64,000 nucleotides of DNA from Nocardiopsis alba DSM 43377. GTDB lineage: Bacteria; Actinomycetota; Actinomycetes; Streptosporangiales; Streptosporangiaceae. Shown piece after piece: positions 56,691-64,000 of the stretch. Position numbers and translations under genes: made by a program. Within the stretch, counting starts at the first letter, position 1. Each line of letters begins with the position of its first letter. Location: positions 186,001 through 250,000 of the forward strand of contig NZ_ANAC01000013.1 in NCBI RefSeq assembly GCF_000341225.1. The letters run 5' to 3'. The notes beneath the pieces were generated by a model. That model was not told the origin of the DNA and did not search any database. It worked only from the letters and a program-made list of their open reading frames with translations.

Positions 56691-59026
56691 CCGACAGGGA
56701 TGACTACCCCGATAGTCCCTACCGTGGCCGTGCCGACCGTCAGGACGGCTACGACTACGACCCGCTCACCGATCCTCTTCCCACGCAACCCCCGTCGCGT
56801 GGCCGTAGGGCTCGGCCCGAGCCGGCTCCGAACCCCTGGGCGGAGCCCCCGGCCGCCGCCCGTCGCGCGGGGCCGCCCACCGGCGACATCCCCGGTGGCC
56901 CCCCGGCCCCCGGCCGCCGACGCAGGCCCGGACCGCCCACCGAGGGCGAAGCGGGCCCCGCGGTCCCCCCGCGCCGTTCCGGCGCCGCCGACGCCCTCAG
57001 AGGCGGTCGCGCGGCCCGGGGCGGGCGACCCTCCCGAGAGCCGGCCGCCCCCGGTCCCGAGGCTCCCGGCGCGCCCGGGAGGGCCGGCGCCGATCCGACG
57101 CAGGAGGCGCTCGCCGCGCTCGCGAACCTGGGCGGCGCCCCCGCCGCCCCGCAGGAGACCACCGGTCGGGAACGTCCCGCACGCGGTACCGACGCTCCTC
57201 TGGAGGAGCCGCCCCGCAGGCGGCGCCGAGCCCGTGTGGAGGAGGCCCCCGAACCCCGTTCCTCGCTCTGGGACGACGCCGAGGACGAGCCCACGCCGGC
57301 CTTCTTCGCGGACGAGCCCGAGGAGCCGAGGGGCCGTCGCGCCCGCCGTAAACGCGCCGCGCGAGAAGAGGCGCGTGCCCGTGAGACGGGTGAGTTCCCC
57401 TCCGCCCCCCAGGAGGAGCGTCCGGTGGGCCGCCGCGCCCGCCGTCGTGCCCGTCCCGAGCCGGAGGAGAGCGTCGACGGCGGAGCGTTCGCCGCGGCCC
57501 CCTTCGACGACGTCGCTCCCGAGCCCGAACCCGAACCCGAGCCCGGGTTCACGCCGGAGCCCGAATTCGAACCGGAACCGAAGGGCCGTCGTGGACGGCG
57601 CCGCCGCGCGCCCGAACCCGATAGCGGAGCCTTCCCGCTTCCCGAGGAGGAACCGCGCCGGAGCGGTGCCCTGCCGATCCCTGAGGAGGACGAGGCCGAG
57701 GTCGAGTCCGATCCCGTCTCGGAGGAGGAGCCGACCGGCCGTCGCGGTCGTGGCCGCCGTCGTTCCCGTCGGGTGAGGAAGAGGCCCGAGCCGGAACCCG
57801 TGGTCGAGGACGCTCCCGAGGAGGAACCTGAGGAGGACGACTACGAGGAGGAGAGCCTCGAGGACATCGCGGCCTCCTACGGGGACAGCCGCGCCACGCG
57901 CAGACGCGCCAAGGCGGCCAAGCAGCGGGCCAAGCGACTGGCCGCGGCCAAGGGCGGCGGTGGTGGCGGGGCCCCCCGACGCCGTCGCGGCAAGGGCTTC
58001 ATGATCCTGCTCGCCCTGGTGCTGATGCTGGTGATCGCCGGTGGTGGCTTCGTGGTGATGCGCACCTACGTGTTCCCCGCCGACTACGCGGGTGAGGGCT
58101 CCGGAGAGATCGTCATCACGGTCGAGGAGGGGCAGAGCGGAACGGCCGTCGGCCGGACCCTCTCGGACGCGGGCGTCGTCGCCAGCGTGCGGGCCTTCAC
58201 CAACGCCCTCGATCAGCAGGAGCAGGGTCTGACCCCCGGCACCTACTCCCTGGCGGAGGGGATGAGCGGGGCGAGCGCCGTCGCCGCCCTGCTCGACCAG
58301 GACAACCGCCTGGGCGGCGAGGTCCTCATCCGCGAGGGACTGCGGAGCGACCAGATACTGGAGAAGCTGGCCGACAACACCGACGTCTCCCTGGAGGAGT
58401 TGGAGGCGGCCTACGAGCAGACCGACGAACTCGGCCTGCCCGACTACGCGACGGAGGGCCCCGCGGGCTACCTCTTCCCGGCCACGTACCGTTTCGAACC
58501 GGGTACCGAGGCCATGTCGATACTGCGCACGATGGTCACCCAGCACCGTCAGGTCACCGAGGCGATGAACCTGGAGGATCGCGCGGCCGACCTCGGTTAC
58601 GACGCCAACGAGATCATGGCGATCGCCTCCATCGTCCAGGCCGAGAGCGGCGGGGTCGACGACATGGCCAAGATCTCCCGTGTGGTGCACAACCGCCTGG
58701 ACATCGACATGGCGTTGCAGATGGACAGCACCTGCTTCTACGCCATCGGCGAGTACGGCATCGCCCTCGACAACGATCAGCGGGCGGCCTGTGAGGCCGA
58801 CACCAGCGGTTTCGACACCTACCACAAGACCGGGCTCATCCCCGGACCGTTCGTCGCCCCGGGCGAGGACGCCATCGAGGCGGCCCTCGAGCCGGAGGAG
58901 GGGGACTGGCTGTACTTCGTGGCCACCGACCCCGAGAACGGCGTCACCGAGTTCACCGACGACTACGACGAGTTCCTGGTGCTGAAGGACCGTTTCCAGG
59001 AGACCTGGGGAGGCGGGCAGAACTGA
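56687..59026 (+). CDS. mltG: Endolytic murein transglycosylase MltG with long disordered N-terminus
   Basis: Cuts nascent glycan strands at the membrane. The 779-residue protein has an unusually long cytosolic part: residues 1-435 are rich in Pro, Arg, Glu and Ala with many RRRARR/EPEPEPE-type stretches. One transmembrane helix follows (FMILLALVLMLVIAGGGFVVM), then a LysM-like region (IVITVEEGQSGTAVGRTLSDAGV) and the MltG catalytic domain with Glu in IASIVQAESGG and TYHKTGLIPGPFVAPG. It is coupled to ruvX and aroE by overlapping codons. Confidence 0.93.
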   Translation: MTDRDDYPDSPYRGRADRQDGYDYDPLTDPLPTQPPSRGRRARPEPAPNPWAEPPAAARRAGPPTGDIPGGPPAPGRRRRPGPPTEGEAGPAVPPRRSGAADALRGGRAARGGRPSREPAAPGPEAPGAPGRAGADPTQEALAALANLGGAPAAPQETTGRERPARGTDAPLEEPPRRRRRARVEEAPEPRSSLWDDAEDEPTPAFFADEPEEPRGRRARRKRAAREEARARETGEFPSAPQEERPVGRRARRRARPEPEESVDGGAFAAAPFDDVAPEPEPEPEPGFTPEPEFEPEPKGRRGRRRRAPEPDSGAFPLPEEEPRRSGALPIPEEDEAEVESDPVSEEEPTGRRGRGRRRSRRVRKRPEPEPVVEDAPEEEPEEDDYEEESLEDIAASYGDSRATRRRAKAAKQRAKRLAAAKGGGGGGAPRRRRGKGFMILLALVLMLVIAGGGFVVMRTYVFPADYAGEGSGEIVITVEEGQSGTAVGRTLSDAGVVASVRAFTNALDQQEQGLTPGTYSLAEGMSGASAVAALLDQDNRLGGEVLIREGLRSDQILEKLADNTDVSLEELEAAYEQTDELGLPDYATEGPAGYLFPATYRFEPGTEAMSILRTMVTQHRQVTEAMNLEDRAADLGYDANEIMAIASIVQAESGGVDDMAKISRVVHNRLDIDMALQMDSTCFYAIGEYGIALDNDQRAACEADTSGFDTYHKTGLIPGPFVAPGEDAIEAALEPEEGDWLYFVATDPENGVTEFTDDYDEFLVLKDRFQETWGGGQN

Positions 59027-59853
59027 TGCGCGCGGCCGTCCTGGGCTCGCCGGTGGCCCACTCCCTCTCACCGGTCCTGCACTCGGCGGCCTATCGGGAG
59101 ATGGGTCTGACCGACTGGTCCTACGAGTGCTTCGAGTGCGACGAGGCGGGGTTGGCCCCCTTCCTCGACGGACTCGAACCGGGCGAATGGGCGGGGCTCT
59201 CCCTGACCATGCCGCTCAAGCGTCGGGCCATGGAACTGGCCTCCGAGGTGGACGCCCTGGCCGTGGAGGTCGGCGGGGCCAACACCCTGGTCCGTCGGAA
59301 CGGGGGCTGGAGCGCCCGTAACACCGACGTCGAGGGGATCACGACCGCGCTGACCGAGGCGGGCGCGGGCTCGCCCCGGGACGCGGTCGTCCTGGGAGCG
59401 GGCGCCACCGCGGCCTCGGCCCTGGCCGCCCTGCGCGAGCTGGGGCTCGCGGGCCCGGTGACCGTACTGGCACGCAGCACGGCGCGCGCCGGCGAGGTGA
59501 CCCGGGCCGCCGAACGTCTGGGTGTTCCCGTGTCGGTGGCCCCGTTGGCGGAGATCGACCGGTACCTGGACGTCGACCTGGTCGTCTCCACCCTGCCCTC
59601 CGGAGCCGCCGACGCCCACGCCGACGTGCTGGCCGTCTCGCGGGCCGATCTCTTCGACGTGGTCTACGCGCCCTGGCCGACCAGGGCGGCCGAGACGGTC
59701 GAGGCCCGCGGTGGTCGCGTGGTGGGCGGTTTCCCGATGCTGTTGCATCAGGCGGTGGCCCAGGTCCGCGCGATGACGGGTCGGGAGGACGTTCCGGTGA
59801 CGGCCATGAGGGCGGCCGGGGAGGCCGAACTGGCCCGCCGTGCGACGTCCTGA
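59026..59853 (+). CDS. aroE: Shikimate dehydrogenase
   Basis: Reduces dehydroshikimate to shikimate with NADPH. The 275-residue protein has VLGSPVAHSLSPVLHSAAYREMGL, the catalytic Lys in LSLTMPLKRRAMEL, GANTLVRRNGGWSARNTDVEGI with the catalytic Asp, VVLGAGATAASALAAL and the final GFPMLLHQAVAQ. The start overlaps the mltG stop by one base. It supplies the pathway opened by aroF at 6315. Confidence 0.94.
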   Translation: MRAAVLGSPVAHSLSPVLHSAAYREMGLTDWSYECFECDEAGLAPFLDGLEPGEWAGLSLTMPLKRRAMELASEVDALAVEVGGANTLVRRNGGWSARNTDVEGITTALTEAGAGSPRDAVVLGAGATAASALAALRELGLAGPVTVLARSTARAGEVTRAAERLGVPVSVAPLAEIDRYLDVDLVVSTLPSGAADAHADVLAVSRADLFDVVYAPWPTRAAETVEARGGRVVGGFPMLLHQAVAQVRAMTGREDVPVTAMRAAGEAELARRATS

Positions 59854-59918
59854 CCGGCCCCGAACCTTCGTGAGGGGATCGTCGAAGGCGGTCCGGGTGG
59901 AGTGGTCGGAACTCCTGA

Positions 59919-59924
59919 TAGAAT
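59919..59924 (+). promoter_or_regulatory. Extended -10 promoter of the infC operon
   Basis: TGATAGAAT contains TAGAAT (five of six to consensus) with a TG one base upstream, the extended -10 pattern. The start would be near 59931, giving a leader of about 340 bases. A GGTCCGGTGTGT/ACATACCGGAACC hairpin (about 59939-59968) lies at its 5' end. Confidence 0.6.
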
Positions 59925-60115
59925 CGTGGTAATCGACTTGGTCCGGTGTGTCCCGACATACCGGAACCGCAAGCGGAGATGATCCTCCCACCCGCCGGGC
60001 ACTGCTCGCGCGGGTCCGGTCGCACGAAGGGCGCGTCGCGCCGTCCCACGGGATCTCGGTCCTCCGAGGTCCGGGACGCGGTCGCCGCCTTCGCCGTGAC
60101 GTTCCGGTCGGATCG

Positions 60116-60151
60116 CCCCGCTTGCACACGCTGGCGGGGTTTTTCCTTTTG
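60116..60151 (+). terminator. Intrinsic terminator in the infC leader
   Basis: CCCCGC (60116-60121) pairs with GCGGGG (60134-60139), extended by GC/GC pairs around ACAC, and is followed by TTTTTCCTTTTG. It is the only terminator in the window with a real T-run. It lies 190 bases after the predicted promoter and 120 bases before infC, so it probably attenuates the operon; it could instead simply end aroE. Confidence 0.7.
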
Positions 60152-60273
60152 TGGTGGGACCCCGGAGCGGGCGGGTGGCCTGAACAAAGCGCGGGCGACC
60201 CGGTCGAACAGGCCGACCACCGGACGGTGGACGGCCGGTCCCAGGTAATCCGAGAAAGCTAGGGAGGGGTCTC

Positions 60274-60858
60274 ATCAGCGCCGAGCCCCGCATCAATGAC
60301 CGTATCCGGGTGCCCGAGGTCCGACTCGTCGGACCCAACGGTGAGCAGGTCGGAATCGTCTCCGTGCAGGACGCCCTGCGTCTGGCCCAGGAGTCCGACC
60401 TCGACCTCGTCGAGGTCGCGCCGACCGCGCGCCCGCCGGTCGCCAAGCTGATGGACTACGGCAAGTTCAAGTACGAGTCCGCGGTCAAGGCCCGTGAGTC
60501 GCGCAAGAACCAGTCGAACACGATCATCAAGGAGATCAAGCTCCGCCCGAAGATCGACCCGCACGACTATGAGACCAAGAAGGGTCACGTCGTCCGGTTC
60601 CTCAAGGGCGGGGACAAGGTCAAGGTGACGATCATGTTCCGCGGTCGTGAGCAGTCCCGCCCCGAACTCGGGCGCAGGCTGCTGGTGCGACTGGCCGAGG
60701 ACGTCAAGGACCTCGGCACGGTCGAGTCCCAGCCCAAGCAGGACGGCCGCAACATGGTCATGGTGATCGGTCCGCACAAGCGGCGTTCCGAGCACAAGGC
60801 CGAGGCCCGTGCGGCGGCCGGGGAGAAGGCCCGCCGCGAGCGGAGCGACCAGGCGTAG
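60274..60858 (+). CDS. infC: Translation initiation factor IF-3, ATC start
   Basis: Binds 30S and checks the start codon. The 194-residue protein reads [20 protein letters not shown] from ATC 60274, which has AGGGAGGGG four bases upstream; this RINDRIR segment is family-conserved and is lost if the first GTG (60310) is used. Non-canonical starts (ATT, ATC, ATA) are typical of infC and let IF-3 repress itself. The N-domain, linker ([15 protein letters not shown]) and C-domain ([26 protein letters not shown]) are complete. Confidence 0.95.
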   Translation: MSAEPRINDRIRVPEVRLVGPNGEQVGIVSVQDALRLAQESDLDLVEVAPTARPPVAKLMDYGKFKYESAVKARESRKNQSNTIIKEIKLRPKIDPHDYETKKGHVVRFLKGGDKVKVTIMFRGREQSRPELGRRLLVRLAEDVKDLGTVESQPKQDGRNMVMVIGPHKRRSEHKAEARAAAGEKARRERSDQA

Positions 60859-60875
60859 ACGCCAGGGAGGTCTCC

Positions 60876-60920
60876 CGCCGCCCGGCCCGCCGTCGAGGCG
60901 GGACCCGGGTGGCGGGGGCA
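60876..60920 (+). other. Hairpin between infC and rpmI
   Basis: CCCGCCGCCCGG...CCCGCC can pair with GGCGGG...CCCGGGTGGCGGG. It lies in the 181-base gap between infC and rpmI and may regulate or process the ribosomal-protein part of the message. Confidence 0.4.
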
Positions 60921-61039
60921 CCGTGCGCGACGGCCCGTGATGCACAGGCGTGGCGCCCCAAGACCCCGCCTAGCGCGGAACAACCGCGTCGTCGGTCCAT
61001 GATCGACGACGCGCCGACGGAGTAGGAGACGACGGCGAC

Positions 61040-61234
61040 ATGCCGAAGAACAAGTCCCACAGCGGAGCCAAGGACCGTTTCAAGGTCACCGGTTCCGGCA
61101 AGATCATGCGCCGCCGTGCCAACAAGAACCACATCCTTGAGCACAAGACCTCCAAGCGTAAGCGCAAGCTGAGCAACGAGGCCGTGCTCTCCCCGGCCGA
61201 CACCAAGAACATCAAGAAGCTCTTGGGCAAGTAG
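61040..61234 (+). CDS. rpmI: Ribosomal protein L35
   Basis: A 64-residue large-subunit protein: [40 protein letters not shown], then [15 protein letters not shown]. Length and sequence are family-typical. GGAG lies eleven bases before the ATG. Order infC-rpmI-rplT is conserved. Confidence 0.97.
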   Translation: MPKNKSHSGAKDRFKVTGSGKIMRRRANKNHILEHKTSKRKRKLSNEAVLSPADTKNIKKLLGK

Positions 61235-61399
61235 TACCGGAGAACCTCTCGTCCTCCTCGGCAGTGCCCGCGCGTCCGACCCGGTCGGTGCGTGTCAGGC
61301 GCTCGGGGGACGACCACCTGAAGCGAACACGGCCGCCGGGCCCGTCCTGGTCGGACCGGACGGCGCGCCGTGCGCCGGAAGAACAATGAGGGAGTCACT

Positions 61400-61771
61400 G
61401 TGGCACGCGTGAAGCGGGCTCTCAACGCCAAGAAGAAGCGCAAGGTCGTTCTCGACCGGGCCAGTGGTTACCGCGGGCAGCGCTCGCGCCTGTACCGCAA
61501 GGCCAAGGAGCAGATGCTCCACTCGATGACCTACTCCTACCGGGACCGCAAGGACCGCAAGGGGCAGTTCCGTCGTCTGTGGATCCAGCGCATCAACGCC
61601 GCCTCCCGCGCTCACGGTCTGACCTACAACCGTCTCATCCAGGGTCTGAAGCTGGCCGAGATCGAGGTCGACCGTCGCATGCTGGCTGAGCTGGCCGTCA
61701 ACGACGAGGCCGCCTTCGCCGCGCTGGTGGAGAAGGCCAAGCAGGCCCTGCCCGCCCCCGCCGCGGCCTGA
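61400..61771 (+). CDS. rplT: Ribosomal protein L20
   Basis: A 123-residue protein of the large subunit: [26 protein letters not shown], then [20 protein letters not shown] and [32 protein letters not shown] 61400 has GAGGGAG five bases upstream. L20 is a known autoregulator of its operon in several bacteria, but I could not identify its RNA target here. Confidence 0.97.
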   Translation: MARVKRALNAKKKRKVVLDRASGYRGQRSRLYRKAKEQMLHSMTYSYRDRKDRKGQFRRLWIQRINAASRAHGLTYNRLIQGLKLAEIEVDRRMLAELAVNDEAAFAALVEKAKQALPAPAAA

Positions 61772-61799
61772 CGGTTTCGTAAGACAGATACGGGTAGCG

Positions 61800-62648
61800 A
61801 TGGCGAGCCACGAGTTCACGAGTGTCCGATCACCCAGGATCAAGGGGGTTCGGCGGCTCGCCAAGCGCACCTTCCGCCAGCGTGAGCGGCGCTTCCTCGC
61901 GGAAGGCCCCCAGGCTGTGCGGGAGGCCCTGGCCGCCGTCAACGGCGGTGACGGGCGGTCCCCCTATGGAGGGGCCGCCCACGGTGTGGTCGAGGTCTAC
62001 GCCACGGCGGAGGCCATGCAACGCCACATCGACCTGATGGACGCGGCCCACACCGCGGGCGTGCCCACCCATCGGGTCAGCCTCGACGTGATGTCCGAAC
62101 TGGCGCAGACCATCACCCCTCAGGGGGTCATCGCGGTCTGCGAGTTCGTCGACGTCCCCTTGGAGAAGGTCACCGACGTGCGTCTGGCCGTCGTCCTCTC
62201 CCACGTACGCGATCCCGGTAACGCCGGGACGGTCCTGCGCACCGCCGACGCGGCCGGAGCCGACGTCGTGATCTTCACCGACGCCTCCGTGGACCCCTAC
62301 AACGGCAAGTGCGTGCGCGCCTCCGCCGGAAGCCTGTTCCACCTGCCCGTCGTGGTGGGGGTGCCCGTGGCCCGGGCCATCGACTTCCTGCACGACGCGG
62401 ACGCCAAGGTGTGGGCCGCCGACGGCGGTGGCGACCGGGACCTGCACCAGGTGGCCGACGACGGCGCTCTGGACGGTCCGGTCGGCTGGGTCTTCGGCAA
62501 CGAGGCCTGGGGGCTGCCCGAGGAGACCGTCCGTCTCACCGACGGCGCGGTCAGCGTTCCGATCTACGGCGGGGCCGAAAGCCTGAATCTGGCCACGGCC
62601 GCCGCGGTCTGTCTGTACACCACCGCACGCCAGCAGAGACGCGCCTGA
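61800..62648 (+). CDS. TrmH/SpoU-family RNA 2'-O-methyltransferase
   Basis: A 282-residue SAM-dependent rRNA or tRNA methyltransferase. The N-terminal L30e-like substrate domain is about residues 1-110 (SPRIKGVRRLAKRTFRQRERRFLAEG). The knotted domain has the three motifs: SHVRDPGNAGTVLRTADAAG, VGWVFGNEAWGLPEE and SVPIYGGAESLNLATAAAVCLY. It belongs to the rplT-adjacent group resembling the thiostrepton-resistance (TsnR) type; the modified base is not known. It begins 28 bases after rplT. Confidence 0.92.
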   Translation: MASHEFTSVRSPRIKGVRRLAKRTFRQRERRFLAEGPQAVREALAAVNGGDGRSPYGGAAHGVVEVYATAEAMQRHIDLMDAAHTAGVPTHRVSLDVMSELAQTITPQGVIAVCEFVDVPLEKVTDVRLAVVLSHVRDPGNAGTVLRTADAAGADVVIFTDASVDPYNGKCVRASAGSLFHLPVVVGVPVARAIDFLHDADAKVWAADGGGDRDLHQVADDGALDGPVGWVFGNEAWGLPEETVRLTDGAVSVPIYGGAESLNLATAAAVCLYTTARQQRRA

Positions 62649-63161
62649 TCCGGGTACCCGCGCCCGAGCCCGTCTCCACGTGCGGTGACGCTCCGTGCAT
62701 CGTCACCGAACGGCCCGATCACGCGACCGTGGGTGTGCACGACCGGTAACAGGTTGTGCCAACACCTCGGAATGCACGTGCACCAGGCCCGAGTGTCGAT
62801 AGGGTCGGAGCGGCACCACGGCGGTTCATGCGCATCCCGCTTGACCGCGCTCACACGACCCGTGTCACGGGTGGAGACGTGCGCCCGCCTCCTGGATCGG
62901 GCAGGCTCGGCCACACGGTGTGAGTATCCGGACCGTGATCGCGGTCGACCGGCCCGCCCCCGGGGACGGGTGTGGGAACGGTGTCCGCAAGTTCGGTCTT
63001 CCGCCCGACGCCGCGTCACGGAACACGAGGCGTACCGGGCGGGAGTGCAGGGTAGACCTGCGGTGGTGTCCAGGGGAGAGTTGGAAACGGACACCACCGA
63101 GCAGTGATCCGCGGCCTGGGACCCCCGTGCCGTGGACCTTCGGAGGGGAGCGGGGAGAGGC
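62649..63161. other. Gap before the sensor kinase
   Basis: This 513-base gap holds ACCCGTGTCACGGGT at 62858-62872, a 7-bp perfect inverted repeat with a one-base centre, and TTGACC at 62841-62846 just before it. No gene was recognised. Confidence 0.4.
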
Positions 63162-64000
63162 GTGGGCAGCGGCCGGCAGGTGGACCAACCGGCGGAGGAC
63201 TCCGACAGCGCGGTGACGTATCCGATGGACGGCCCCGCGCCGGCCGACGTCGACACCGCGTCCCCCGGGGGAGCGCCCCTGCACGCCGACGATCTGCCGG
63301 ACGGGGTCGTTATCGCCGACGCCCGGGGCCGGGTCGTCCTCTTCAACACCCAGGCCGCCCAGCTCGTCGGGGTTCCCGCGGAGTCGGCGCTGGGCCACGA
63401 CTACCGTTCCGCCCTACCTCTGCGAGGGCTCGACGGGCACGACTGGTGGGAGGCCAGCGACCCCTACGGAGGCGATCGCGATCGCACCCGTCAGGTCGAA
63501 CGGGTCCTCTGCCTGCCCGACGAACGCGAGATCCTCGTCGCCGCCCGCTACGTCCGGGTCAGGCCCGGGGGCGATCTCGTCCGTCTCGTGGTCACCCTCA
63601 GGGACGCCTCGGCGCGGGCCGACCGCTCCCGGGCCGACCTGGTCTCCGAGGTCGCTCACGAACTGCGCTCCCCCCTGACCAGTGTGAAGGGCTTCACCTC
63701 CACGCTGCTCACCAAATGGGAACGGCTGACCGACAAGCAGAAGCTGTTCATGCTGGAGACGGTCAACGCCGACGCCGACCGTGTCACCCGGCTGATCCAC
63801 GACCTTCTGGACGTCTCGCGGATCGAATCCGGGCGGCTGGAGGTGCGTCGCCAGGTCGTCGACCTGCCGGAGGCGGTCCGCAAGGTGGTCGCGGGGCGGG
63901 TCGCGGCGGGGGAGTCCGAGGAGCGCTTCCGTGTGGAGGCGCACGGCGATCTTCCTCAAATGTGGCTGGACCCCGACAAGCTCGAACAGATCCTCTCCAA
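63162..64000 (+). CDS. PAS sensor histidine kinase, cut by window end
   Basis: The first 279 residues of a two-component kinase. After about 50 polar residues, a PAS domain starts LPDGVVIADARGRVVLFNTQAAQLVG. HisKA contains the phospho-acceptor in SRADLVSEVAHELRSPLTSVKGF, followed by LLDVSRIESGRLEV. The ATPase domain is just beginning (LPQMWLDPDKLEQIL) when the sequence stops. There is no membrane helix in the visible part. GTG 63162 has GGGGAG upstream; in-frame GTG 63213 and ATG 63225 are alternatives. A kinase in this position is common between rplT/tsnR and pheS in actinomycetes. Confidence 0.88.
   Translation, partial: MGSGRQVDQPAEDSDSAVTYPMDGPAPADVDTASPGGAPLHADDLPDGVVIADARGRVVLFNTQAAQLVGVPAESALGHDYRSALPLRGLDGHDWWEASDPYGGDRDRTRQVERVLCLPDEREILVAARYVRVRPGGDLVRLVVTLRDASARADRSRADLVSEVAHELRSPLTSVKGFTSTLLTKWERLTDKQKLFMLETVNADADRVTRLIHDLLDVSRIESGRLEVRRQVVDLPEAVRKVVAGRVAAGESEERFRVEAHGDLPQMWLDPDKLEQILS

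Overview
The window is very GC-rich, uses many GTG starts, has several probable leaderless genes, and encodes the actinobacterial proteins BldD, an sIHF/MihF-type integration host factor and PknB-class PASTA kinases. Gene content and order point to a filamentous actinomycete, probably Nocardiopsis-like (inference from memory of gene order; no search was run). No rRNA, tRNA, CRISPR array, insertion sequence or prophage was seen. This is core chromosome, not an island.

Layout. (1) 0-13 kb, central carbon and aromatic metabolism: a ROK glucokinase, PlsC-type acyltransferase, esterase, MacS-like sensor kinase, sulfite-oxidase-fold enzyme, DAHP synthase behind a peptide-leader attenuator, ThiI, a phosphofructokinase with pyrophosphate-type residues, a LuxR-type response regulator and a PASTA-domain Ser/Thr kinase. 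(2) 13-23 kb, thiamine and C1: thiO-thiS-thiG behind a TPP riboswitch, divergent Rv2175c-like DNA-binding protein and ThiE, a quinone reductase, an NmrA-type protein, a DUF418 membrane protein, a polyprenyl diphosphate synthase and MetF. The order plsC / DAHP synthase / kinase / Rv2175c / idsA / metF recalls the mycobacterial Rv2172c-Rv2182c block. (3) 23.5-24.5 kb: bldD, divergent from the pyrimidine operon. (4) 24.5-40 kb: pyrR-pyrB-pyrC-carA-carB-pyrK-pyrD-pyrF (complete UMP pathway except pyrE), then mihF-gmk-rpoZ-coaBC-metK. (5) 40-52.7 kb: DUF11 surface protein, DUF349 protein, metallo-hydrolase, aspS, a zinc-finger microprotein, a PAS-GAF-PP2C phosphatase, rarA, a membrane pseudokinase and small membrane proteins. 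(6) 53-64 kb: alaS, ruvX-mltG-aroE, infC-rpmI-rplT, a TrmH-type methyltransferase and the start of a PAS histidine kinase cut by the window end.

Regulation is the most interesting layer. Two palindromes matching the DasR-type (dre) operator lie before the glucokinase and exactly over the pfkA promoter. A BldD-consensus box sits before mihF. A perfect SOS box lies next to a possible small RNA. A perfect CRP-type palindrome lies between bldD and pyrR. The aroF leader peptide appears leaderless, infC appears to start at ATC behind a leader containing an intrinsic terminator, and many convergent gene pairs share long GC-rich hairpins.
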